This document shows positions 50,074-59,112 of a stretch of DNA of 64,000 nt, in pieces. A program made the position numbers and the translations under genes. The notes under the pieces were generated by a model. It did not search any database and was not told the origin of the DNA. It was given only the letters and a program-made list of their open reading frames with translations. The DNA is from CAZNPH01 sp964574985 (GTDB lineage Bacteria; Bacteroidota; Bacteroidia; Bacteroidales; SM23-62). The stretch's first letter is position 1, and each line of letters begins with the position of its first letter. The stretch spans positions 22,611 through 86,610 of the forward strand of contig CAZNPH010000016.1 in NCBI GenBank assembly GCA_964574985.1, read 5' to 3'.

Positions 50074-52503
50074 TTACTGAAACACGAGCTCTCTTTTTTC
50101 CCCTGCTTTCAATTCATATTCTTTTCCCTGAAAGATAAATGCCCCTGGCAACCCCCCGGGCAGATCCACTTCAAACATGGTTTTCCTGCCTTTTTTATCC
50201 ATCTTCAGGTAAATATCACCTTTTCCATGGGGCACGGTAGTTTCAATATATTCCAGATCCCCCGGCGAAGGCTCGATCCTGACCGTTTTGAAAGCCGGTC
50301 CCCCGGACTTGACCCCGGCTACAAATTTCGGAAGCGCATAATTCGGACTGCTGCTCCAGGGGTGGCAATCAGAACGCGGCGACAGGCGGGGTGCTTCCGG
50401 GGTCGTGGTTAATCCCTGCTCCAGAAATCCATGCCACAGATCGAGCTGCCCGGGAATTTCCCCGGCCATTCCGGAAAGATACAATGCATCCCACAAATTG
50501 GAATAGAATGGCATGGTGCACTGTGTAAGGCTTTCGTCGGTGATCACTTTTTCCATTATTGATTTTCTTTGTTCAGACGGGAAGCAACCCGACAAAACAC
50601 CCAAAATATTGGCATGTTGCGAAAATGCTTTTTTGTCAGGGGTATCGGCCAGCAACCCCTTGCTTTTATCGAAACAATTGCGGTAAACGCCTTCGTTGAT
50701 TCTCCTGTTCCAGTCATTAAACTTCTCACCAAAATATTTTTCACCCTGCACGGCACCGGTTATTTCCGCTGCTTTTCTGAACGTGTAGGAGAGTAACAAA
50801 GAATAAGTGGCCGACCTCCCTTCTTCCGTGCCTTTTGCCTCGCTGTTCCCATTCATGCCATCATGCTGGTCCTCACCGTACCAGTCAATGAAGCTCCACC
50901 ATTTTACGGGACCCAGAAATCCGTTTTCCTGCATCCGGTCTTCGTACCATCTTAAAACACTCAAAATACCGGGTATCTGTTCCCTGACGAAATCCATATC
51001 ATTGAATTGCATCATATAATCGTGGACCGTCAGGATCCAGTACAGCGAAAAAGTGGCGATCATTAAATGATGCCTGTCAGGCGCATAGCCTTGTGTCAAT
51101 CCGTCGGGAACGCGGGAATAGTCGAATTGTCTTATAAAATCTTTTACCGTGAGGCTGTCGCCGGTAGTATAAATAATGGTATTGGCATGAATCCGCCCGT
51201 CATAAGCTGCCTGGGACTGTTCGTAATATGCATCGGGCATCAGGTTTTCCTGGGTGGTGATTTTTACGGACTGCCAGCCCAGGCCGGTCATTTTCTCATG
51301 TTCGGGTATGTCGGATACAAAACTTCCCTTTCTTTCCAGCGGATAGGCCGAAAATACATGGTAATAATCGTCGATTGTCAACGGCTCCTCTCTGGTTTCA
51401 ATGTTCAGCTGAACATAACGGTAAGCCCTCAGCCACAGTGGCCTGAACAGTCTTTTATCCCCGCCGTCCGGAATGAAAAAATCCTCGATCCCCCAGATGT
51501 GCATGCCTTCCACCTTGTCGCGGTGGTCTTTCTGCCGGTTTTCATCATACAACGCCTCGGAATATACAACATTTATTTTTGCTCCCTTTCCCCTGCTGAC
51601 AACCAATTCAGGATATCCCATGGTCAGAAAGGAATGGTCGATCAAAATCGAAACATTTGAACCGGCCGGTAGAGTGAGCGGCTGGTTTCCCTGAATGAAA
51701 CCGGTATTTAATTCTGCCCCTTCAACCCGTACGACTTTGGCGTGACGTTCAACTTCCTGACTCAACAGCGGGATTGTGCGGGTGGTCAGGTTCCACATGG
51801 ACCGCCTGATTTCCCGGGTTTGGGCTTTGTCCAGATACATGGCCGGTTTCCATGCACTGTCATCAAAATTGACCGTTTCCCATCCCCAGGGATATTTTCC
51901 CCCCGCAATGCTGTCGGTTGGATTTGCCGCGTAATAACCACGCACATGTTTCCGGTTCCTCCATCCTACTTCAACAGGCGTAAATGCAAGGTTGTGAAAG
52001 GTTTTCCATCCCGGGTTGCCTGTGTTGACGACCTTTTCTTTTTCGGTCCTGCCCTGCAGCAAAAATGCGGTTTGGTGCGAAAACTGTGAAATAGCCCGGT
52101 CATGGCCCCAGTTTACCACCTGCGATGCAACAACATTTTTCCCTTCATCCAGATAAGGTGCAATATCAATGGTCGCATAACGCCAGTGCCACAGATCAGA
52201 CCGCTGAGGACCCTCACATATCTCCATTCCGTTTACAAACAATCTGTAACGGTTATCGGCGCTTACATGTATGATGAAAGAAGGCGGCTTTTCAGAAAGT
52301 TCAAAAGATCTCCGGAAATGGATTACCGAAAATTCACCCAGGTAAATGCCGGGATGAGTAATCCAGGCCGCACTCCAGGTTTCACGGTAGTCATTCTCAA
52401 AGTCATTTTCAACCTGTAACTTGTTTGCTACAGGCTGGGCATTCATTTGAATACTGAACAGAAATGCCAGTTGCAGGAAAAGAATTTTGATTTTCATCAT
52501 CAT
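50074..52503 (-). CDS. GH78-family alpha-L-rhamnosidase-like protein
   Basis: 809 residues with signal peptide (KILFLQLAFLFSIQMNA). The N-terminal jelly-roll (RSFELSEKPPSFIIHVSADNRYRLFVNG, YLDEGKNVVASQV) is the CBM67/Bac_rhamnosid_N-like domain; the (alpha/alpha)6 barrel begins about residue 410. The usual GH78 CPxxEQxQY-GD segment appears as MPDAYYEQSQAAYDGR and later GLTQGYAP, DWYGEDQHDG and CHPWSSSPNY; the C-terminal beta domain is KTVRIEPSPGDL. Glu in YYEQ and in DWYGED are catalytic candidates. Base composition is AT-richer than upstream genes. Likely periplasmic release of terminal L-rhamnose or a related sugar. Confidence 0.83.
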   Translation of the reverse strand: MMMKIKILFLQLAFLFSIQMNAQPVANKLQVENDFENDYRETWSAAWITHPGIYLGEFSVIHFRRSFELSEKPPSFIIHVSADNRYRLFVNGMEICEGPQRSDLWHWRYATIDIAPYLDEGKNVVASQVVNWGHDRAISQFSHQTAFLLQGRTEKEKVVNTGNPGWKTFHNLAFTPVEVGWRNRKHVRGYYAANPTDSIAGGKYPWGWETVNFDDSAWKPAMYLDKAQTREIRRSMWNLTTRTIPLLSQEVERHAKVVRVEGAELNTGFIQGNQPLTLPAGSNVSILIDHSFLTMGYPELVVSRGKGAKINVVYSEALYDENRQKDHRDKVEGMHIWGIEDFFIPDGGDKRLFRPLWLRAYRYVQLNIETREEPLTIDDYYHVFSAYPLERKGSFVSDIPEHEKMTGLGWQSVKITTQENLMPDAYYEQSQAAYDGRIHANTIIYTTGDSLTVKDFIRQFDYSRVPDGLTQGYAPDRHHLMIATFSLYWILTVHDYMMQFNDMDFVREQIPGILSVLRWYEDRMQENGFLGPVKWWSFIDWYGEDQHDGMNGNSEAKGTEEGRSATYSLLLSYTFRKAAEITGAVQGEKYFGEKFNDWNRRINEGVYRNCFDKSKGLLADTPDKKAFSQHANILGVLSGCFPSEQRKSIMEKVITDESLTQCTMPFYSNLWDALYLSGMAGEIPGQLDLWHGFLEQGLTTTPEAPRLSPRSDCHPWSSSPNYALPKFVAGVKSGGPAFKTVRIEPSPGDLEYIETTVPHGKGDIYLKMDKKGRKTMFEVDLPGGLPGAFIFQGKEYELKAGEKRELVFQ

Positions 52504-52563
52504 AAAAATATTTATTCACATAACAAATGTAATTACTTATTCGAAACAGAGCTTCGGACATCT

Positions 52564-52648
52564 CAACAAGGCCACAGTTTTATCCGGCATTTCAAAATTG
52601 TCATCCAGCCAGGCTTTCATTTGTAGTTCCTTTTTCAGGTGCCCGCCT
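52564..52648 (-). pseudogene. Deletion scar of a second Fic-family gene
   Basis: Bases 52564-52620 match 55015-55071 inside the 3' part of the nearby Fic gene with one mismatch. The next segment, 52626-52648, matches 56360-56382 in the first codons of that gene (the RRAPEKGT region). The two ends are joined directly, so about 1.3 kb of an ancestral Fic copy has been removed. No protein can be made. Confidence 0.7.
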
Positions 52649-52742
52649 GTCATGAAAGATATTAATGTTTTACTGTTTGTAATCTTTTTGCCCTACTCCT
52701 GTCAGGGACTTCTGTCATTGGTGGCTGGCAGGTTTTTATGTA

Positions 52743-54705
52743 TTATCTCCTTCTCCCTCCTTTATAATTCGGTATGACAATATCATTTCGCTCGTTCCGG
52801 ACAGGCAAATCTTTCCATTTTACCGTACGAATGGTTTTGTCCTGTATTTCCCTGATCACTACTCTTTCGTTGTTTATCCCTCCCTGAAGGGAATAAGCGA
52901 AGATGCATACCGCGGAGTTATCATTGATCACCGCCGGTAACTCGTTTTCCATTTCAAGTGATTCCATACCATAACGATTGAAATAGCCCCCCAGCACCCA
53001 CAAATCAGAACCATTGTTCAGGATGTTCGTGTCAGCTCTTTCCGAATTTATTTCCCGGCACCATACCTGTTGATTATTAAATGTATAGCAATTATTTCTT
53101 TCACGATATCCTTTTAATTTTGCCCAATGTCTGAAGGTACAGAGTGAAGACACATTTTCTATGAATATTTTGCCGCCAGGTACCGAATTAAAATACATCG
53201 GGTTGTTGAGGGCCATCATGTCGCTCATTACCAGTGTCATTTTGGATGCATGTTCCACCAAATACTTCGCGCCATGAAGGTTTTCATGGCAATAAATATC
53301 CTCGATGATCAGGGGTGTATCATTTTCTCCGGTTACCCTGAATATCCCGTGATATTTATCATTTCCAAGGCTTTCAGTTTCTTCAAGGTTACAGAACATG
53401 AAATTGACCCGTTGAACAGTGGAAGGGATATCTATATGTTGATCAATTGTATATAGGCCAGGTTGGAAATACACCACCGGCTTTCCGGAATTCATGGCTT
53501 TCTGAATAGCTTCCGGATCATCTTTTCCATCATCGGGAATCGCGCCAAAAGATGTTACCGACACCCATTTCGAAAAATCTTTTTCCCGGGGAATGACCGG
53601 GGTTTCTTCAATGGTTACATCAAAATCGTCTTTTTCCTGGTTGTTGAATAATGTAACAGGGCCATGCGAATTGTATTCCTGTATCGTGTTTCCCGGAACC
53701 TCTATTTTGCCGTTTTTCGTCAGCGCGTTATTATACCCACTGGTTATCACACTTTTTACCAGGGCAAATCCCTGGTTATAAATGATTGCCGGTTGATTTT
53801 TGCTTCCCCCGTTTAATTCTGATTCGATGATGACCATGGAGGATTCCGGTCCATCCATCATGATTGCCGGAACAACGTTATTACTTTTCAGATCACGTAT
53901 GGCGATGTTGTGTGAATTGGCGTATATCCCTGCTATGTTTTGGTTTGAAATGGTCAGGTGTTCAAATACCGAGAGTGTCCAGCTATCTGACAGTTTAGCA
54001 GCATAATCAAATCCATTGATGGTAATATTCTCAAGACAGAAGGCTTGGAACGGTCCACCAAACCTGCAAAGCCAGCATATTCCGGATCAGAAGACAGAAT
54101 ATCCACATTTCGCATAGCTCCCGTGTTATTGGAATTGAATTCGATTCCTATAGCCCCCGGATTTCCTTTTCCTACATCAATTGTAAAATTTTCAAACTTA
54201 TTGTGAAATGATGTATTTGTCCAGGCCCCTTGCATGATAATAAACCAGTTCATCCCGGCTCCTTTTTCATTTTGCAGGTTTTCATGAGTGTAAGTAATGG
54301 TGTTACTCACCCTGTAAATACCGTTGGGGAAATAGATAATTTTGGGATGGGGGATGATGTGGGGGAGCACCACTTTCCTGTCCCAGGTCGGGTTCTCTCA
54401 ACCATAATATTTCGTGCTACAAAAAAAAGGAATGTATCGGTGTTCATGGCAATGATGCTTTTCGTGCTGTCAATTGCCAGGATTGTTCTCCATGTAAGGC
54501 TGTCTATTAATGCGACCAGTTTTTCGGCACAATCTTCTTTTCCTGTATTTTCAAGGTTGTAAGAAGGTTTAGTCACATCAATAACGGCTTTGCATTCAGG
54601 CGGGTAAACGATTCCCGTATTGTCATTCAAGCTTGTTGTATGCTTTCCTTGACAAGACTCAAGTATGGCAGCAATAACGATAATTAAAATAAGGTGAAGT
54701 TTCAT
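52743..54705 (-). pseudogene. Pectate-lyase-3-like (parallel beta-helix) exported protein, two frameshifts
   Basis: Three overlapping frames together encode a ~650-residue lipoprotein-like beta-helix. Frame one, from 54705, starts MKLHLILIIVIAAILESCQG. It shifts at 54393-54399, a CT-dinucleotide tract; reading past it gives ENPTWDRKVVLPH then PKIIYFPNGIYRVSNTI. A second shift near 54056-54064 restores GGPFQAFCLENITINGFDY. The rest (to 52743) holds VSVTSFGAIPDDGKDDPEAI, a classic Pectate_lyase_3 entry motif, and many short helix-coil repeats. Both shifts are single small indels, so the gene is recently dead or the assembly has errors. AT-rich like its neighbours. Confidence 0.7.
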
Positions 54706-54757
54706 ATTATGTTGAAATTTTATACGATGCCAACCTGAAAAATGTATATTTTACGCA

Positions 54758-54900
54758 GAAAACAATTATTTCTTCTTCTCTTCTTCATTGAATATAAGAT
54801 TGTCAAAAGAATCAGGCCTTGTGTCATTTCAGCAAAATTGTTTTGATTATTCGATCTCTTCCTGCGGAACATTGAGCCAGAGAGATACTCAGTGTTTGAA
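54758..54900. repeat. Direct repeat, left copy, downstream of the Fic gene
   Basis: Near-identical to 56484-56619 apart from a short CTTCTCTT-type length difference near 54772-54785. It ends inside the last codons of the Fic gene (shared stop and FKH ending). Confidence 0.8.
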
Positions 54901-56430
54901 AATTTTTTGATATTCTTTCTCAATTAATTCTGTTTCATCATTATCAAGAGCAGAAAACTCCCTGGTTCGTGCCCGATTTGATAATATCCCGTTGTTTTGT
55001 TCCAAAAATCGGATCAACAAGGCCACAGTTTTATCCGGCATTTCAAAATTGTCATCCATCCAGGCTTTCATCTGATCGTACTTTTGAAGGTAAGAGACTT
55101 CTTCCGGGATGATTCTGTTAATCGTATAGTCAATGCAATCGAAAAGGAACTCTGACTGAAATGTTGCATCAAAGTATTTGTAATAATCAGCAGTGTCATT
55201 TAAAACTTCGACATTATGATCCTGAGTTGTTTCCCATTCGATGAAATCAAGAAGTGGATGTGAATAATCATCAAGTACCTTCCGATAATCATCAATCTTT
55301 TCTAAAATGGCTGCTGATACCGGGAACATAATTCCCTGAGGTGTAAACTTCGTTTTCGCCAATGTATGATGTACAAGATACCTATGGATTCTGCCATTAC
55401 CATCAACAAACGGATGCATAAATAAGAACCCGAAGGCAATAACAGCTGCGGTTAAAACAGGATGAAATCCGGATATTTCCAATCTGGAATCAGTTTCTGT
55501 CAATCCATCCAAAAGATTATCCAGATCCTGCCATCGTGCTGAAATATGTTCCGGTATTGGCTCTCCCGTGCTCCTGTCATGTTCTCCGACAAATTCCCCA
55601 TCTTTTCTGAAACCCATCCTGATGAACCTGCTATTTTCGATAACAATTTGTTGAAGACGTAATAATTCATCTTTTGATAACGGCCGATTACCGGCCTGGC
55701 CAATCACCTTACCCCATCTTGTTGCCCTGCTGTGCGAAGGCGTTTCTCCTTCAATGTTAAATGAAGCCTTAGAATCTTTTAACAGGAGAAATGCAGAAGT
55801 TCTCAATAAAATATCTTTATGGACATTCCGTACCAAAGCTTCTGTTTTTTCTGAAAGATCCTCGTTTATATATTTTTCAAGTTTTTCAGTCTTGTATACC
55901 AACGGGCAGAAATTTTTCGTCCCGGGAAGATTGTTTCTAACCCGGTGGCGGGGAGAATTATCACTTTTTTCTATTGTATACTGCATAGTTCCATCCAAAA
56001 GAGGGATGTAATTGCCTTCTTTCAGGTCAGGTAGATTCAATGTCTTCTTTGTTAGCCATTCATAAAGAAACCATATCCTCCGGGTGAATTGGCTCAATGG
56101 TTCATTCTTAACCAATTCTTCAATTACTAATTTATCTGCGGACTCAAATAATTTCTTAAAGAAAAGAAGATTGATCCCTTCATATTTAATGCTGAACACA
56201 AGACTATTATATAGAGAATCCCGGGGTTTATGCCGTGGGGTAAGGACAATCCATCCGGGAACTTTATATTGTCTTCGCTTTTCACTTATGAGAGCCAATG
56301 TGTTTGGTAAAGGCATTGGAAGACCCAAAGCTGCAATAATAGCACCATATCCAACCAGTGTTCCTTTTTCAGGTGCCCGCCTGCCGTGAAAAATATTTAT
56401 TTTTTGTGAAAAACGTTTATCACCAGACAT
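54889..56430 (-). CDS. Fic-family AMPylase-like protein
   Basis: 513 residues. The Fic core motif is intact: HPFVDGNGRIHRYL near residue 345, including catalytic His and the phosphate-binding Gly-Asn-Gly-Arg. An N-terminal SFNIEGE matches the S/T-x-x-x-E-G inhibitory helix of class II Fic proteins, so activity should be self-restrained. N-terminal 210 residues contain DUF4172-like helices; C-terminal ~100 residues look like a winged helix (PDKTVALLIRFLEQNNGILSNRARTREF). It transfers AMP or a related group to a protein target, unknown here. Noticeably AT-rich, flanked by ~140-bp direct repeats, and ending with the same FKH-stop as the upstream enolase gene, indicating acquisition with duplication. 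Confidence 0.88.
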   Translation of the reverse strand: MSGDKRFSQKINIFHGRRAPEKGTLVGYGAIIAALGLPMPLPNTLALISEKRRQYKVPGWIVLTPRHKPRDSLYNSLVFSIKYEGINLLFFKKLFESADKLVIEELVKNEPLSQFTRRIWFLYEWLTKKTLNLPDLKEGNYIPLLDGTMQYTIEKSDNSPRHRVRNNLPGTKNFCPLVYKTEKLEKYINEDLSEKTEALVRNVHKDILLRTSAFLLLKDSKASFNIEGETPSHSRATRWGKVIGQAGNRPLSKDELLRLQQIVIENSRFIRMGFRKDGEFVGEHDRSTGEPIPEHISARWQDLDNLLDGLTETDSRLEISGFHPVLTAAVIAFGFLFMHPFVDGNGRIHRYLVHHTLAKTKFTPQGIMFPVSAAILEKIDDYRKVLDDYSHPLLDFIEWETTQDHNVEVLNDTADYYKYFDATFQSEFLFDCIDYTINRIIPEEVSYLQKYDQMKAWMDDNFEMPDKTVALLIRFLEQNNGILSNRARTREFSALDNDETELIEKEYQKIFKH

Positions 56431-56483
56431 GATATGTGAAATATGCTTAATGCAAATTAACGTGAAATATGTTTATTTTGCGT

Positions 56484-56619
56484 GAAAAACAATTATTTCT
56501 TCTTCATTGAATATAAGATTGTCAAAAGAATCAGGCCTTGTGTCATTTCAGCAAAATTGTTTTGATTATTCGATCTCTTCCTGCGGAACATTGAGCCAGA
56601 GAGATACTCAGTGTTTGAA
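56484..56619. repeat. Direct repeat, right copy, upstream of the Fic gene
   Basis: Partner of 54758-54900; covers the intergenic region and ends in the last three codons (FKH, stop) of the enolase-superfamily gene. Adjacent GTGAAAAAYRTTT-like short repeats at 56390-56490 extend the similarity. Confidence 0.8.
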
Positions 56620-58020
56620 CATTTTCTCATAGTGGCTGGATTCTGCGAATATCCCCCCGTCCTTTTCATAGAAATCCTCACCCAGTTCGAACACTCCGTC
56701 CCTGGTCTGCCTCCATGGAGCATCCGGATATGGATGGTATTGCTCCATCTGTTCCCAGTTTTTGTAATTCTGATGGCCGTTGGTCTCCAGCAATCCGAGT
56801 CCGTCCAGCCCCGGGAATGCCTCCAGCCTTGCGGCAACGTTCTTGTTCCAGTCCACCAGGATGGGGTTCACGGTAAGGTCCGCACAGAAACAGGGCACGT
56901 GGTTCTCATGAGCCACCTGCGCGATCTTCATGGTCATGCTCAGGGTTTTGGCAATGGCTTTCAGGGCAATGGCCCGGTAACCCATCCGGATCCTTTTCAG
57001 GGCATCTTTGTCGGTATGCGCGCTTTCGTCGGCAGCGATCCGGATGCCCAGGTCCCCGACCTCCTCCTCATATTCCTCGGGAAAGGGTTCCTCGATGATG
57101 GCGATCTGGTCCAGTGCTCCGATCTTTTCGGCGTGGTCCAGCAGTTTCAGCAGGGTCTCCTTTTTTTCATACCGTCCGTTGGCATCGAAATAGTATGGCA
57201 GTTTCCCGCTTTTGGTATAGGGGGTTTCCTTGTGGCCGAAGGCCTGATGGATCTCCGACAGCCGTGCCTTGTCCTTCTCCAGCATCTCTTCCTGGGAACC
57301 CGGCTGGCCGATCTTGATCTTCATGAAGAAATATCCCCGGTCCGCCGCTTCCCGGATCTCTTCAACGGGAATGTTGTAGGCCATCAGGGGAATGCTGGCC
57401 ACCTTGCCGTGCCGGTGCGAAAGGGCGGGTCTGTACTTTCCGGGGATCATCTCATCGAAATCACGGATCCCGTTCCGGTCTGCATACAGCAGCCAGGCGG
57501 CATTGTCCAGTCCGACCAGCGCATTCAGGGCAAAGGTTTTCCGGAGTCCGGGATTGCCGGTGATCTTTTTCCCGTATTCATATACTTCATCCAGTATCTC
57601 ATCGAGGAGACCGACCGGGGTTTCAAATCGCATGCCCCGGACCATGCGGAGGGCATGTTCAGTCATGGCATACATCAGGGCATTCCCGCCGGCTTCCGAG
57701 TGGCCTGCAAATACGTCCGCATCCGACCACAGCACATTCTGGGTGCAGAGTCCGATCCTGCTGTGGCCCGATGCACCCTGCATCTGTGCCACTGTCTGCC
57801 ATATCTCACTCATATATCCGCCCTTGAACCCGAAGGGCCTGATCAGGGATTCCCTTTCAAAATCGGAATTGACATTTTCAATGCGTACCGTCATTGTTTT
57901 GGATTTTTTATGACTGAAGGCCGGCACATTCATCATCATCCCCGCAGAAGCGACGCCGGCTGTTTTGATAAAATCCCTGCGGTTGACATTTGTAACCATA
58001 TCATTTTGTTTAAGCTGCAA
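56608..58020 (-). CDS. Exported enolase-superfamily (mandelate racemase/muconate lactonising-like) enzyme
   Basis: 470 residues. The leader NRRDFIKTAGVASAGMMMN is a twin-arginine signal, so the enzyme should be exported folded; the start is either 58020 or the ATG at 57999. The barrel has the KxK motif MKIKIG, metal ligands Asp in YYFDANGRY, Glu in AIIEEPFPEE and Asp/Glu in IAADESAH, and a Lys in AIALKAIAKT facing the KxK pair, as in the MLE/dipeptide-epimerase subgroup. It probably abstracts a proton next to a carboxylate (sugar-acid dehydratase, racemase or cycloisomerase). It ends in the direct repeat beside the Fic gene and follows the epimerase-like gene by 13 bases. Confidence 0.85.
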   Translation of the reverse strand: MQLKQNDMVTNVNRRDFIKTAGVASAGMMMNVPAFSHKKSKTMTVRIENVNSDFERESLIRPFGFKGGYMSEIWQTVAQMQGASGHSRIGLCTQNVLWSDADVFAGHSEAGGNALMYAMTEHALRMVRGMRFETPVGLLDEILDEVYEYGKKITGNPGLRKTFALNALVGLDNAAWLLYADRNGIRDFDEMIPGKYRPALSHRHGKVASIPLMAYNIPVEEIREAADRGYFFMKIKIGQPGSQEEMLEKDKARLSEIHQAFGHKETPYTKSGKLPYYFDANGRYEKKETLLKLLDHAEKIGALDQIAIIEEPFPEEYEEEVGDLGIRIAADESAHTDKDALKRIRMGYRAIALKAIAKTLSMTMKIAQVAHENHVPCFCADLTVNPILVDWNKNVAARLEAFPGLDGLGLLETNGHQNYKNWEQMEQYHPYPDAPWRQTRDGVFELGEDFYEKDGGIFAESSHYEKMFKH

Positions 58021-58033
58021 GTCTGATCTTCTT

Positions 58034-59038
58034 TCAGGAAACGAGTCCGTTCACCCTCAGCATTGACCTGAGCGTTCCGACATCCCTGCGGATGGTCTGC
58101 ACCGCCCGGTCAATTTTTTCTTCCTTTGACAAATTTTCTCCCCTGAAAAGGGGATACTCGAAGTGCAAAGATATGGGTGCCCTGATGCCCAATTCCTTCA
58201 GCAGGGTGAAATATTCATCGAAATCGACCATGCCCTCTCCCAGGGGAACACTTACTGCCTGCCATCCCCTTTCCGTTTCCATCCATTTGAAATCCTTGAT
58301 CACGATGGTCCTTATATGATTTTTCAGCAATTTCAGGGCCAGGGGCCAGGAATGGCCCCCTTCGGCCACCGCATGGCGTATATCATACTGGCATCCCACC
58401 CACCTCGGATCGGATCCCCGGATCAGCAGCCATACGTCCCATACGGGTCCGCCGATCCGCCTTCCGGCATGGTTCTGATAGGCACCGTGTATATTGTATC
58501 TCCGGTTCAGTCCGGCCAGCTTCTGAAGCTTTTTCCTGTTTCTTTCAATGCTCTCTTCCACACCCAGACCTTCAATATACCGGAAATAACCCATGCGGTA
58601 ATACCGGATGCCCATGCTTTCAGCAGTCCTCAGTATGTGAAGAGTATACCGGTTGTTCACATCGTTGATGCGTGTGGTCATCATAACCACTTCCAGTTCT
58701 TTTTCCCGGAATGCATCCACTGCCGCGGGCAGGTCCTTTTCCACATTTTCAGGCAGGACATGTCCTCCCGGCCGGACGGTCAGGTCCACCCCGTCCAGTC
58801 CGGCCGCTTTCATGGCTGCCGCGGTCTCTTTGTAACCAAGAAACTGAAGATGCTTGGAAAACATGCATATCTTCCAGGCATCGTCCTGCACGGGATCCGT
58901 TTTCCCGCTACGCTGACTTTTCACGGATATAAAGGGTTCTGCCGCAGCTGCCGCTTTCCCTGCCAACATGCCTGCTGCAGTTCCCGCTGCGGACACCCCG
59001 ATAAACCTGCGTCTGGATATCTTATTGGGTTTTCTCAT
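58034..59038 (-). CDS. Exported sugar phosphate isomerase/epimerase-like TIM barrel
   Basis: I start at the ATG at 59038, giving MRKPNKISRRRFIGVSAAG, a twin-arginine leader with a following Ala-rich region; the upstream in-frame ATG at 59161 would overlap the FAD oxidoreductase gene and hide it. The mature ~290 residues are a xylose-isomerase-like barrel: DGVDLTVRPGGHVLPENV, GAYQNHAGRRIGGPVWD (His/Asp), VGCQYDIRHAVAEGG (Asp/His), TIVIKDFKWME (Asp) and PISLHFEYPLF (His/Glu). A periplasmic member of this usually cytosolic family is notable. It sits between the other two exported enzymes of the operon. Confidence 0.83.
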   Translation of the reverse strand: MRKPNKISRRRFIGVSAAGTAAGMLAGKAAAAAEPFISVKSQRSGKTDPVQDDAWKICMFSKHLQFLGYKETAAAMKAAGLDGVDLTVRPGGHVLPENVEKDLPAAVDAFREKELEVVMMTTRINDVNNRYTLHILRTAESMGIRYYRMGYFRYIEGLGVEESIERNRKKLQKLAGLNRRYNIHGAYQNHAGRRIGGPVWDVWLLIRGSDPRWVGCQYDIRHAVAEGGHSWPLALKLLKNHIRTIVIKDFKWMETERGWQAVSVPLGEGMVDFDEYFTLLKELGIRAPISLHFEYPLFRGENLSKEEKIDRAVQTIRRDVGTLRSMLRVNGLVS

Positions 59039-59112
59039 ATGATAAACTCCAGGGTTTGCGGCATTCATAATGCAGCAGCCGTTTGGCCGCACGGTTCCTT
59101 GCCCGGTTTGAT

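Noticed and set aside
54720..54923. Small open frame of 67 residues overlapping the Fic stop, echoed upstream of the enolase gene
   Set aside because: It is produced by the direct repeat and changes composition at the repeat edge; no start context or homology supports it.
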